Below the pieces are notes generated by a model. The model was given only the letters and a program-made list of their open reading frames with translations. It was not told where the DNA came from and searched no databases. Positions 1-11,275 of a stretch of DNA of 64,000 nt are shown piece by piece. This DNA is from Magnolia sinica (Eukaryota > Streptophyta > Magnoliopsida > Magnoliales > Magnoliaceae): NCBI RefSeq assembly GCF_029962835.1, contig NC_080589.1, forward strand, positions 16,389,586 to 16,453,585, read 5' to 3'. Positions within the stretch are counted from its first letter, which is position 1, and each line of letters opens with the position of its first letter. A program made the translations under genes and the position numbers.

Positions 1-539
1 TGGGGTGTCTACAATATCCCATCTTGAGAGGGAGGGAGGGAGAGAGAGACCTAGATGTCTAAGCCCCTCTAAACGCTCATAGATTATGAGCTAGAGAGAG
101 TGAGGAGTAAAGAAGTGTGCGATGCCCCACCTCCCTTCACACTATGCATGTCTTAGGCATGGGTTCTACCTTATGAATGGCTCAAGTCAACCCATGCATG
201 GCCCCTGCCAGTGGCACCTAATAAGGTTCTTTGTTCTCCTTCACATGAGGTTCCCCACTCTCCTTTACCAGAGATTGACGATAGGATCCTTCCGTTGGGA
301 GATCAGCGACGGCAAAACTGGGCAGCTTTTCATCTACGTCTAGGTTTATTAAAATACTACTATGGGAAGCATTCATCTGGGGATTTTCTCTATAAAATGT
401 CCCGTGCTTACTCAAGCTTGTAATTTGTTCAGACGGGAGGCTTTCCGCCTGCAGTGAGACAAAAAAACAAAACAAAACAAAACAAAAACAAAATTAAAAA
501 ATTAAAAAATTAAAAAAAAAAAAAAAAACAAATATCATC
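1..539. other. Gene-free flank with poly(A)-like tract
   Basis: No convincing coding sequence is seen. The left end has GA-rich simple sequence. From about 460 to 530 there is a long A-rich tract (AAAACAAAAC units, then AATTAAAA units), which could be the poly(A) end of an old retroposon lying to its left. No conserved protein domain is recognisable in the short open frames here. Confidence 0.5.
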
Positions 540-712
540 TTGATTCAAAACTTATGTGGCCTAGTAACGATCAATCACCACTTTTTCCTATGGTATATAT
601 GGTCTACTTGAGAATTGGACTGCTTCATTTTTTGGCTCATGCCCTAAAATGATATGGAACAACGGATGGACAGCGTGGATATAGAATAAATACATCAAGG
701 TGGGCCCCACGG
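540..712. repeat. Half copy of a foldback MITE upstream of the glutaredoxin gene
   Basis: This stretch resembles one arm of the GGGCCCAC-type foldback repeats seen at 1680-2155, 2480-2975 and 8060-8440. The shared order is: a TTGATTCAAAA...TTATGTGGCC start, a TCATTTTTTGG...CATGCCCTAAAATGAT centre, and an AACGGATGGACAG...ATACATCAAGGTGGGCCCCAC end. It lies about 200 bp upstream of the TATA box and could carry promoter-proximal signals. That last point is inference. Confidence 0.45.
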
Positions 713-920
713 TAAGGCCGCGCTGTCTTGAGTGAGGCTGGGGCCGCACCTAATCCACTCTCCACTCAAATCAGGAACCACCGCTGATACTCCGCGTTTT
801 TTTCTCTGACCCTTTCAAAAACTGAGAAGGCGTATTTTGAGCATGAACCAAAATATCTACTGACATTCTCCTTCTGTTTTCTTCCATTAGAAAATGACAT
901 CCAATATCCCTACGAGCATG

Positions 921-928
921 TATAAATA
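921..928 (+). promoter_or_regulatory. TATA box of the glutaredoxin gene
   Basis: TATAAATA lies 97 bp upstream of the start codon. It is followed by a leader rich in TCTCTC (about 1000-1015), a common feature of plant 5' untranslated regions. The transcription start is probably near 950, by usual TATA spacing. Confidence 0.6.
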
Positions 929-1024
929 TGTCTCCTCACAAACCTAATTTTCATCTCAACTAAAAGCCTTCTTAGTTTTCCTTCAATCAAATTTCCAATC
1001 TTTCTCTCTCTCTTTATTGCTAGG

Positions 1025-1381
1025 ATGGACCAGGTGATGAGATTGGCAGGCCAGAACGGGTTGGTGATCTTCAGCAACAGCTCATGTTGCATGTGCCACT
1101 CCATCAAGAGGCTCTTCTGTGAGTTTGGGGCTAATGCAGCTGTTTATGAGCTCGACCAGGAACCCAGAGGAAAAGAAATAGAGGAGGCATTAGTCAGGCT
1201 ACTAGGTCGTAGGTCACCTCTACCAGCTGTGTTCATAGGCGGTCAGCTGGTGGGCTCTACTAATGAGGTGATGTCTCTTCACCTCAGACCGGATGGAAGC
1301 AGGAGCCGCTTGATAACGCTCCTTAAAGAAGCAAGAGTTATTTGGCTCTACCTCTATAGTACAGCACTAATTCTGCTATAA
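1025..1381 (+). CDS. CC-type (class III, ROXY-like) glutaredoxin
   Basis: Single-exon frame of 118 residues. CC-type glutaredoxins are plant-specific thioredoxin-fold proteins that bind TGA-type bZIP factors and regulate development, nitrogen and stress responses; they act in nucleus and cytosol. Seen here: the typical MDQVMRLA start, the CCMC active site (residues 21-24, in SSCCMCHS), the LDQEPRGKEIE helix, LLGR, the PAVFIGGQLVGSTNEVMSLHL block with the cis-proline (PAVF) and the glutathione-binding GG. Typical members are about 100-105 residues and end in ALWL. Here the end reads VIWL and continues ten residues (YLYSTALILL), so the usual stop appears lost. A short RPDGSRSR segment before the last helix is also unusual. 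It may be a diverging paralogue. The start is chosen by family similarity and the TATA box position. Confidence 0.9.
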   Translation: MDQVMRLAGQNGLVIFSNSSCCMCHSIKRLFCEFGANAAVYELDQEPRGKEIEEALVRLLGRRSPLPAVFIGGQLVGSTNEVMSLHLRPDGSRSRLITLLKEARVIWLYLYSTALILL

Positions 1382-1679
1382 TACCCTATAAAAGAATAAT
1401 TTATGTACATGTATACAAGATTAAGTACTTTTTGATACATATCTTGAAAAATTGGCTAACTTTGATAATTTAGGTATCAGTTCTGTATTAAAGTTATATA
1501 TGGAGCCTTAAGTTATGGTTTAAATTACCATTAGTTACTGTTACGGTGGGGAGAAATGTTTCTTTCGAAAGCTATATGGGTGTTTTGAATGTGAAATATA
1601 ATAATTTCTTTCTTTTATGTGTATGTTTTTGAATTATAAGATGAAGTGATGAAATTTTCTATCCATTTGGTTGAGTTAG
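1382..1679. other. 3' region of the glutaredoxin gene
   Basis: AT-rich sequence with AATAA-like motifs just after the stop codon (AGAATAATTTATG near 1395-1407). It probably contains the 3' untranslated region and poly(A) site. No other feature is seen. Confidence 0.4.
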
Positions 1680-2155
1680 TTGATACCTGGTAAAATTCTG
1701 TAGGCCCCTCATGATGTATATATGTGTTTTATCTACACCATTCATTCATTTTGCCAGATCACTTTAGGGGCATGAGCCCAAAATGTAGATCCAAATCTTA
1801 AGTGGACCACATGACAGAAGTAGTGAGGATAATGCCGGCCACCATTGAAACCTTCACATGGCCACCACGTTGTTTATTTTCCATCTAACCTGTTCATAAA
1901 GTCACGAAAACATGGACGAAAGAAAAGCACAAATATCAGCTCGATACAAAATTTATGTGGCCCCTAGAAGTTTTCAACCCTACTGTTTCGTGTGGCTTAG
2001 CCCACATGAACTTTGGATCTGCCTCATTTTCTGGGTTATAACCTAAATGAAGTTTTCAACCCCACTGTTTCCTGTGGCGTAGCTCACATGAAAAATGGAT
2101 GGACGGTGGGGATAATACACATACATCGTGATGGGCCCACAGAGGTTTCCACGTG
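1680..2155. repeat. Foldback MITE, Mutator-like style
   Basis: The two ends are imperfect inverted repeats. The left end has a CTGTAGGCCCCTCATGATGT segment. The right end, read in reverse, has CTCTGTGGGCCCATCACGAT, and both are followed by a TCCATTCATTTT-like block. No coding sequence is seen. Element-wide inverted repeats with GC-rich GGGCCC ends resemble Mutator-type foldback MITEs. Boundaries are approximate. Confidence 0.4.
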
Positions 2156-2479
2156 TACACAGTACCTGTTCAATCGAAATCCTGAGAACACAAGGAAAAT
2201 AGTCCTACTTGGAACACGTCTGAAACCATGGGCGAGTCTTGTTATCCTTGGATTTATAGATTAGAAGTTGGTCCCACTTCATCTTACTTTTTAGGTGGTG
2301 GGATCAAATGGGGCTCACTTCACCAGTTTGGAACTTTTTCCCGTGTTTGTGTCTCTGTCGTCGATTGACCACTTGACATAGCTCCGATTGATAAATTAAG
2401 AAGAAGAAGAAAAAAAAAAAAACGTTCGTAGTCCATGCTAAAGAATGGTGGCCTACTTCATTCTACTTATGGGCAATGA

Positions 2480-2975
2480 GGATCTGCACACGGAAGTTTC
2501 TGCGCTGGAAACCTAGGTGGGACCACCGTGATGTTTGTGAGAAATCCATCCCGTCCGTCCGTTTTGTGAGATGATTTTAGGTCATGAGACCAAAATTGAG
2601 AAGGATGCAAGACTAAAGTGGGATGCATTAAAGGAAAAGGTGGGTAGGGAAACTCCTACCGTTGAAACCTCCCTAGGGTCGACAGTGATGTTTACATGCT
2701 ATCCATACCGTTAATAACATCATTCCTACTGATATGAACTGAAAAAATAAATAATATCCTGATTCAAAATTTCTGTGGCCCCACGAATATTTGAACTGTG
2801 GACATTCAATACTCAACTTTTCGGCCCACTCGAGTATTGGATCCGTCTCATTTTTGGCCCCATGTCCTAAAACGATCTCAAAAAACGAATGGATGGGATG
2901 GATTTCTCACAAACATTACTGCGAGCCCCACCTAAGTTTTCAGCGCAGGAAATCCGCGTCCTTGAGGATCTGTAG
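2480..2975. repeat. Foldback MITE with roughly 190-bp inverted arms
   Basis: Nearly the whole element is an imperfect palindrome. The left arm carries GGATCTG..., then CTGCGCTGGAAAC, TTTGTGAGAAATCCATCCC and GTGAGATGATTTTAGG. Each block recurs in inverted order on the right, for example GTTTTCAGCGCAG and GGGATGGATTTCTCACAAA. Flanks GGGCAATGA and AGCCAATGA match at 7 of 9 positions, as expected for an old 9-bp Mutator-type target duplication. No gene is present. Confidence 0.55.
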
Positions 2976-3989
2976 CCAATGAAATCTTTTCAATGTGGCC
3001 CACTGATAATAGGGCCTGTTGAATGACCTGGATCACCACATGGTGAGGCCTAAACACAGTGGGAGAGCAACAATGGCAATCAATGCATGCAAATTTTTCA
3101 GACTGCGAGTTTTCCTATACAATTCCAACGTCAAAACACGATGCGAAATCCACTATTGCATGTGGGTCCAGGGTGGTAGACCCCACCTAGCAATGAAATC
3201 AATGGTCAACAATGGTCTGTCGTCTTGAGGCTTATCTGATACATTCATAAACATCATCTTATCTCGTGTGCGCCATAACTCCATTTATCTCAACCGTCCA
3301 GCTGGTGGGTCCAACCTACTGAAGGAACAGTTTACATTCAACGGTCAAAAGTCTATCAGGCAGATGTGTACTGTTCAATCAGAACCATCCTTTGAGCCAT
3401 GGGCAATCCAATACCTCGGATGATGACGAATAATAGATTATGCAGTCCTTTGCATCTTTTTTATCCACAAATCACGTCGTGGACAAAAGTGGAAAGCATA
3501 AAAATCTCAAAGGTCTGCAATCAAATACATCTCAATGGATGGTTAGAAAAGCTTCCACCTCCCACATACAGCTGTTGCATTACGTGTACGTGACATCTGA
3601 CTCATCGAAAATGCCGTCCCACCTTGAAGATCATTGAGGTAAAAGATCAGACCGATCCACTCATCAGCTGGTTCACACATTGGACATCCATTGTTTTCTA
3701 TGTTGTGCCCCAAATGATAGACAGATCAGCCTGATTTTTGTGTGAAGTGATTTTGAAGGGGGGCCAACCTTTTCAATGGCTCAGATGACATATACGTGCG
3801 GAACGCTCACCAGGTGTGCAAGGTAGAAAGGCAACTTTACCATACGTTGGATTGTATGTGATCATTCCTCCGTATGAAAATGAAGCGTTGTTTCTAAGAA
3901 TATATAGATTTGGAGTTCATGTGATAATTCATTTTCTTTCTAACACATTGAGTGGTCAGATATGTGTTGGTACTGGTTGTCCAATAAAA
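2976..3989. other. Gene-free stretch
   Basis: I see scattered GGGCCCAC-type repeat fragments (about 3020-3230 and 3640-3790) and no supportable gene. Open frames here lack any recognisable domain. Confidence 0.5.
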
Positions 3990-5210
3990 TTTTGAGCTGG
4001 AATAGATGAATGTGAAAACTTCATTCATGCATGGGGAATTGGAAGAATGGATCTATATAAAGTAACCAGAAGGCTACAAAGTTAAGGAAATAGATAACAA
4101 GGTTTGTTGGTTAATGAGGTCGTTGAATGGCCTGAAACAGTAACCAAAGCAGTGGTATAAAAAGTTTGATTATTTTATGTTGAGTCAAAAATTTACTAGG
4201 AGTGAATACGATCACTGTGTCTATTACGAGACGTTGAGTGGTGGCAAGTTCATCATTCTCGTATTGTTTGTTGATGACATATTGATCGTTAGTTATAACA
4301 TGTCTGAAATCGATATACTGAAGACTCAGTTATCAACGACATTTGATATGAAATATCTGAGGGCTGCAAAGAGAGTTCTCAGCATAGATATTCATAGAGA
4401 CGGTAAGAAGAGCAGGCTTTGGTTATCATAGGCAGAATACCTCGAGAATGTATTGATCAAGTATGGGATGGACAAGGCAAAACCAGTTAGCGTTCCCCAC
4501 ACGGCTCAATTTAAGCTTTTCTCAGAACAATGTCATAAATCAAATAAGAAAAAGCAGGATATGTCTCATGTGCCGTATTCGAATGTTGTGGGCAATTTAA
4601 TGTATAACATAGTATGTACAAGACCGGATATTTCATAGGCGCACAGTTGGTGTTGTGAGCAGATATATGTTAAACGCTGAAAAGTAACACTTGGAAGCGG
4701 TGAAATGGCTACTTCGATACATTCAAGGTTCAAAAGACTGTGTCTTAACTTTTGAGAAGACAGGCCAAGTTCGTTGGGTATGTGGACTCAGATTACGCGG
4801 ATAATGTGGATTCCAGAAAGTCAACTTCGGTTTACTCGTTTATACTAGCAGGTGGAGCAATCAGTTGGACGTCGAAGCTTCAGTTTGTGGTGTCTCTTTC
4901 CACAACTAAAGCAGAGTATATGGCAGTAGCAACGGTATTTAAGGAAGGTGTTTCGTTGAAAGGCATGATAAATCAGTTGGGGCTTCAGTAGGAGGTTGTA
5001 CCGGTTAATTATGACAACGAAAGTGCTATCAATCTAGCCAAGAATTTTGTTTATCACTCTCGTACTAAACACATTGATATTCATCACCATTTTATCCGAC
5101 AGGTGCTTAAGGAAGGTGTGACTTTGGTGAAGATTCACGCGAGCGTGAATCCGGCGGACATGCCTACCAAGGTGGTTTCTACAGAGAAGTTCAAGTTATG
5201 TGCAACTTCA
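3990..5210 (+). pseudogene. Decayed Ty1/Copia reverse transcriptase-RNase H
   Basis: Remnant of a Copia pol gene with several stops and frame changes. In order: the MNVKTSFMHGELEE block (the usual LDVKTAFLHG motif, with the catalytic Asp replaced by Asn), PEGYKVKEIDNKVCWL, GLKQ-PKQWYKKFD, SEYDHCVYY, the FVDDIL motif (4267-4284), the PYSNVVGNLMYNIVCTRPDIS block, then the RNase H part (VGYVDSDYADN, SWTSKLQ, STTKAEYMA) and the DMPTKVV tail. Everything 5' of reverse transcriptase is missing. The pol 3' end is cut by the element at 5216-11270 and resumes after 11271. It cannot encode working enzymes. Confidence 0.9.
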
Positions 5211-5864
5211 AGTTATGTAACGCCCCGATTTCTAAAACCTAAGTACGAGACTCGTCCGGGAGTTTATAAATCAGAGAACCAGCGGAAATGCAAACTCAGA
5301 GTACGATAGCAAAAGGAAGCAAAGATAATCTTATGAGTCCAAATATTTGACCCACCCAGCTGGGGGTCTTAGTTACAAAATTTTCATAAGTTCCCAAAAT
5401 ATTAAACCACTAAAATTAAAATATTAAACTACTAATTAAGCTCGAAATACGCCGCTGCTTCTTGTTGCGGCTTGTCCTCATAGTATTCTTCCTCGAGCTC
5501 CACGATCGCGCCATCAAGGCCAGCACCGTCATTCTCTACATCTGTCCCTGCATATTTTGTACGGTTAGATAGTTGATGAATGAGTGGCCAGCTCAGTGTG
5601 AATTCCCCTCAATATTACACATCGCCGCCTTAGCAAACATAATTTAAAAGAAAACAAAACAATAATCCAAAACAGGCAATATGCAGTCTTATTAGATGCA
5701 TGGATGTATGAATGCACATCGACTTGGGGATGCACATCCAGTCGGACTTGGACTCGTCACCCATGCAATCATCGACCGATGAATGATCATCTAATTGGAA
5801 CAGGGGTCAATAGTCGATGGTCTGAGAGCTAGCGAAACGATACCCCAACAACTCTAGGGTACGT

Positions 5865-7161
5865 TGTTGAGACTCAAATATTGCATAATTTTTTTCATTT
5901 ATATCTTGGTTTTATGAACATGAATCCGCTTAATATTTTATTTTACTCATGTATATGTTGAAAGGTGAATTTAAGTGCTTGGATTGAAAAAATGTGCTAA
6001 AAGCATGGATTTAATGCTCAAGAATCACCAAGGCAAGGGATAGATCTTAGGAGACCAAGATTGAAGAATTCACATGCCAAAGATTCAAGAAAATCAAGTG
6101 AAGAATGAAAAGAATCAAAGATTTGAAGTAAAGAATCCTGAAATCGTCATGAAAAGTGTGTTCTGAAGCTCTGAAGTCTATTTTCGAAAACTGCGCAGCA
6201 GGAAATCTATTTTAAACAAACTGTGCAGCGAGAAGTCTATTTTAAAAAAATACGTATATTTGAGACGGTTTCTAGAGTTTTTCGACTTCGTACGAAAATT
6301 GGAGTTCCCTACTTATAAATACGGCGTCCTAGGGCATTCTTAAATATTATTTAAGGTATCTCAAAGTAAAATTTAGAGTTTTTAAAGAGTTTTTAGTTTT
6401 ATTAAAGCTTTATAAATTGTTTTTTTTATTTTAGATCTTTTCTATTTGCATTTTTTTCCTTTCTTGTTGCTTTTTATTTTTTATTTTAATTATGTTTTTC
6501 TAAGTTCCTTCTAGCCCAAGCTAGAAGGGAAGCACATGGGTTTAATAATTCTTTAAGAATATGAAAATTGATTGTTTTAATGATGAGAAGAATAGTATAT
6601 GCATGTTATCTATTATTTAGGTTTTGTTTTTTTATTCTCTTGTGAGATTCATATGTTTCCATCATATGAGATCCACATTGATGGATAGGCTTACCCTTGA
6701 TCAATCAGATTTCTTAGATAGGAGAGGTTCTTAACCTATTATATTTCTTTGATTTTCATTATCTCATTGATATTGAATTCTTAAAATTACTGACACTTGA
6801 GAATATATATCAATGGTGCAAATCCATGATTTTTTAATATTTTATATCACTTATTAAAATATTTAAACTGTTTTATTTTTCGATTAGGCTGACTATAGTG
6901 CTCAGATCCTAGTTGTGTTATGCAAGTCATCATGATTTTAGAACATTAACATATGTGTGGAACTTTGAAGCTTGGGTGTTATTTTATTCAGTTGAATTAC
7001 ATCCATTCAAAAATCTCAAAATCAAATCATCAGTTTAGTTTTTATTACTTAGTTTGTTTTGCATTTGATTTTTTCCTTTTCACAATTCATCTCTCTGTGG
7101 GATCAATCCTGTATTAACAGAATACTACTTACGAACCTCTGCACTTGGAGGCAAGCAATCA
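5865..7161 (+). mobile_element. Solo LTR nested in the 5216-11270 element
   Basis: Starts TGTTGAGACTC and ends AAGCAATCA, flanked by the exact 5-bp repeat TACGT (5860-5864 and 7162-7166). The right end has the CTGTGGGATC...TACTACTTACGA...TCTGCACTTGGAGG style typical of the U5 end of plant LTRs, which gives the + orientation. No internal domain remains, so it probably arose by LTR-LTR recombination. Confidence 0.75.
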
Positions 7162-8059
7162 TACGTGCTACAGCATTCAGAATTAGTCATCTATCATCAC
7201 CAATATACTATGAATGCATGATTAGTCAACCGTTATTAATCCAGTTACAATCAGCCAATTTAAGTAGTTCAAAAGTCACTATGGGGGGCTTGTCACCCAA
7301 CGTAGGCCGACAGCTCGAGCATTGTGTCCCATGACTACCATCTTCGGCTCATGAGGTTCTCCACCTTGGGATGTTTTAATCAGATCCATTGATCAAAATG
7401 ACACCAGTTCAAGGGTCCTATTTTTCCACACATTTTGTCTAATTACATCACAAGTGTGGCTTGCATACAATTATGGAATCCTCCATGTGTAGCATTAAGA
7501 GATTATATAAAGAGGCAATCATGTTAACATGTGACAACATATGACTTCAAATAAAACATGCAAGGAGGTATCATGAGATAATAACTATTAATGATATGCT
7601 ACCAAGTCATGTGAATAGTGGTCGCTGTTCAAGAATTAGCTAGCATGTGGAACTATCATATGGTGAAAACATATTATCACAAATTTGATATAATGAATAC
7701 ATCGACCCTAAATTATTAGTGGTAATCTAGTGCAAACTATGTTTAGCTAATTTAGAAATGAAAAGCCCAAGGGGAAAGTTATCACCTGTAGGGCTGCGTT
7801 CGTGTTACTGATCCAAGTTCTCTTACGGTCCCAGGTTACCCAAGGAATCCCCTAAAAGCACGGTTTATGTTCGTCAGTATTTTCACGGTTTGCCCAACTA
7901 ACATGAGGGTCTGAAGGGGTCATAACGAGGCCCTTTAGGCTTGCATTAGAGGGAACAGGCCCACCCTATGCTTACCTAAGTAAGGTGGCCCAACTGGGCT
8001 CACGCTTGTCATCACTGTGGGCTGTACTCTGGGCCTCACACGTCATAAAGGGCCAATGT

Positions 8060-8440
8060 ATATCACATCAAGGGGAGGTCTACATACTACATTTACACCA
8101 TTCAGGGATCATTTTAGAGCATTCCCCAAAACTGAATCATATCTATAGATTATTTGGATCATACAAAATTAACAATGGAGGTAATGATTTTCACTGTTCT
8201 AAAATCCATCGGGCCCACCATAATGTTTATTTTCCATCCAATCTGTTCATATGGTCATGAAGACCTGGAAGGAATAATTTTCATAATAATCCAAGGCTTT
8301 TGTGACCCCAACGGATTTGCTGGTGGTTGGTCAATCTTTCACTGATCTTACAGTGTGGTCCACCTGATGGACAGATCTGTCTTATTTTCTGTCTCAAGCC
8401 TACAAGGAGGATGGACAGTTTAGATATAACACTCGCCACG
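8060..8440. repeat. Foldback MITE copy within the LTR-like element
   Basis: Same family style as 1680-2155: TACATTTACACCATTCAGGG near the left, then CGGGCCCACCATAATGTTTA and ATCTGTTCATATGGTCATGAAG, and a GTGGTCCACCTGATGGACAG block near the right. Boundaries are approximate and no target duplication was identified. Confidence 0.4.
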
Positions 8441-8479
8441 AGATGGGACCCTAGGAGCTTGCTGATGTTATTGCAGTAG

Positions 8480-9540
8480 GTGGGTTCCATCATTTGGGCG
8501 GTATAGATGAAACACATGCAGCATGTGGGACCCGCAGAGTTGCTGACATCAGACAGCTGGTGGACCCACAGTGCTGGCTGACGTTGGTATATGTGGGGTA
8601 CCACCAGTTCCGTCCAGATGGACGGCTGGACATAGAAAACATAAATCAGGGTGGGCCCCCATCCACCGTCAAAGTGGATGAACGGCTGGATTGAAGCATG
8701 GCTCAAGGTGGGTACCCACCGTCCAGTCCTGCTGGACGGTGCAGGTGAGATCGTGGGTTCACACATGTGGGACCCACCGGCTATATGCATATATAAATGC
8801 ATTTTACATAATATAATATTATTATAGAATTTACATATATGTATATATGTACATTTATATTTTATTTTATTTTTTTCATTCTGACAACGTCCAACACTGG
8901 ACGTGCGCTGAGGGATGGCCTGGATGCAACGTCCCTTGATTGACGGCCGAGAAATTCATGCAGCCAGGTGTGGCCCACTGTCAGTGCCGCCTTCCTGACA
9001 TTTGGCGAGGCCCACAGTTAGTGCGGCCCACCAGATAGACGGTTGGATGTAACGTATACATTACGGAGTCCCACTGGTCCCACACACACCTCCAGGTGGC
9101 CCCACATGGCAGGGACACATACAGCATACGTGGGACCCCCAGAATTTGGGACGTCACCACGGCTGCCATAGAGCTGGTGTACACGTACACCAGCCAACCT
9201 CTTCACAGGTGGTTCCCACGTGGGGCCCACCACATATAAATGTACTATTTTATATATATATATACTTTATTATATATATTTTATTTTATTTTATTTTATT
9301 ATTCTTTTTTTTCAAGGGAAAACGTCCAGCCTGCTGCCTGCTTGGGACGCCCTTCATTTGTGCAGCCCACCTGGAGTTTGCTGAGGCCCACGAGCGATGG
9401 TGCTGGGCCCATGGTGGCGTGATGTGGCCTACAATGATTTATATGGTGTGATCCACCTGGTCTGAGAGAAACCCAGGTGCAGCCCCTCCAGCCGTTGCAA
9501 GGTGGGGCCCACCCGTGTACTGCAGGGTGCAGCCCACCTG
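8480..9540. repeat. Two diverged direct repeats of about 470 bp
   Basis: Two similar blocks follow one another. Each contains GTGGGACCCACCGGCTATAT or a like block (8769-8788; 9218-9237 GTGGGGCCCACCACATAT), then an AT-rich tract with TATATAT and TTTTATTTTATTTT (8810-8878; 9240-9310), then a CAACGTCCA- or AACGTCCA-containing block (8885; 9321). This looks like an old segmental tandem duplication. No gene is present. Confidence 0.45.
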
Positions 9541-11270
9541 CAATTTGATGAGGCCCAGTATTGCCATGAAACAGGGCCTGTGTATGTCCACCTATTTTAC
9601 TGTTTTAAGGCTGTTTTCTCTCAGCCACTTCTTAGGCCAGGGACGGCCCTGTGCATGGCCAGCTTGTGGGCTGGTTCTCGGCTCATCCCACGACCCAAAG
9701 CATGGCTGGTTCCGGCCCTGCTTCAGTCTGATGAATGGCCCTGATGGTGGTTCGATTTCAGCTCGGATGTGGCCCGTCCCAGGGCCGTTTTCAGCTTGAC
9801 TTGAGGGCTCATCAGAGGTTCTGTGTTCAGCCCAGGGACAGCCCGAGTTTGGCTGAGATGGGACGCCCCATCCAGAGGCTGTTCACAGCCCTGTCTACCG
9901 CCTGATTTTCTGGCCCAAATATGGTGTTTGTGAGAAAAAAAAAATGAAGAAGAATGTGGGAGAGGAAGACCTGTTTCCTCCCTAGCCGAACCGACGCCCA
10001 CACTCCCACTCTTCCCTTCTTCTTTCTCTCTTTTCTCACCCAAGTGGTGTTGCTGTTGTCCCACACTGACTCGGCTCGGTCCGGTTTTCACGGACCGAGT
10101 TGGGGCAGTGTGCTCCAAGCTCACCAAAAACGCACTACTACCCTCTGTTTTCTCTTTCCTCTCCCTCTGTTTTTCTCCTTTCTCTGTTTTCTCTCTCTTT
10201 CTGTATGGAGTCTGAGAGAGCTGAACCTCCCCATTTATAGGCAGGGAGAGGAGAGGTCCAGCGGCTGGGATAGGCTCTGAAAATTCCCATGCAATGGTCG
10301 TCAGTGCCAGACCCGGTTTTCCTGAAATGGGTAGTTTCGGCGTGTAATTCTTCGTTGCCTAGCTATCTTTGGTTTGAGAGAGAAGACACTCCCTGACTAG
10401 CGTGTGAATACCGGCAAACCTCCCTGACTAGCCCTCCCCATTATTCCAGCGGTCCGATTGCTTTCTACGGATCCCGTTGTCCATGATAAAACGGACGGCC
10501 CATATCGATCCTCTTCGTTTGTTTTCGGGGGACCCTATCCTTATACGGTTTTGTTGTGGTGGACCCCACCGACAAAATGGACGATCTGGATTTCCCGGAA
10601 AACGGTCGGAGTGGCTCACTTAGGGGTTTGAAACTCATCCGTTTCAAATGATGAAAATGGCGGGAGAGGATTCTTCTCAAATTGCAAAAAGGGTCTGTCG
10701 ACAAACCTCCGACCGTTCCTCCTTGTCCAGTGCACGTCGTCGTGCACCATAGTCCAAGGCGCACGCGCGCAATGCATGGGGTCTAGGGTGATGTTTGTGA
10801 TAGATCTATACCGACCATATGCTTAGGGTTTCTTATGTAGGGGCCCCGGCCCAGTTTGGGGTGCATTATGAGGCCCAGGTGGGCCGCTATATACTTTTGG
10901 AGCCATATTTGGCCCGCATGATGTGAACTGTGGGTCAAACAATTTCGATATTTGTTTCCAACGGATAAATGCATGTCTAAGACACAGGGGTGCTTCATTG
11001 GTTATCCTCTGACTCCTGTGGATTGAGTTTCCAGAGTACTGCTAACACATACGGTCTTAGAAATTGATTGAGCTTAAGTGATTCAATCCTACTTACCTCT
11101 TTGATTGGTGTGGAGTGTAAACTGAGTCTTCAGAGTCGTGGCGGATTGTCTCAACGCTGCTTGAAAATCCTACCCTATGCGTGTTAAGTGATTAGGTTGT
11201 TGGGTCTTGAGTTTTAATAATTGTGGGTTTAAAAGGTAACACCCGTATACCAGAGGTACGGGGTATTACA
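9541..11270. other. Right part of the LTR-like element, gene-free
   Basis: Open frames on both strands here (for example around 9723-10127) lack known domains and follow the TTTCTC/GAGAAA composition. A short hairpin is visible near 10075-10098 (CGGTCCG...CGGACCG). Confidence 0.5.
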
Positions 11271-11275
11271 AGTTA

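Larger units (their letters stand above)
5216..11270. mobile_element. Large LTR-like element (TGTAACGCCCC...GGGGTATTACA) inside the Copia remnant
   Basis: Begins TGTAACGCCCCG and ends CGGGGTATTACA, so it has TG...CA ends with short terminal inverted repeats. It is flanked by the 5-bp direct repeat AGTTA (5211-5215 and 11271-11275), the usual duplication for LTR retroelements, and it lies inside the Copia pol/3' region. No gag or pol is seen and no second LTR is found. The simplest reading is a very long solo LTR (about 4.75 kb after removing the nested solo LTR), like the long LTRs of Tat/Ogre-type Gypsy elements, or a large non-coding LTR derivative. Its right part (about 9.9-10.3 kb) is rich in TTTCTC and has a short TATA-like stretch near 10232. 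Confidence 0.6.

Noticed and set aside
8281-8802. 173-residue open frame, - strand
   Set aside because: Covers dispersed GTGGGCCCAC repeats; no conserved domain and mirrored by frames on the other strand.
10071-10098. CGGTCCG...CGGACCG hairpin as a terminator or small RNA
   Set aside because: Seven-base stem in a plant LTR-like context; no further support.
9723-10280. Frames of 134, 79 and 108 residues on both strands
   Set aside because: Pyrimidine/purine-biased LTR-like sequence, overlapping on both strands, no domain.
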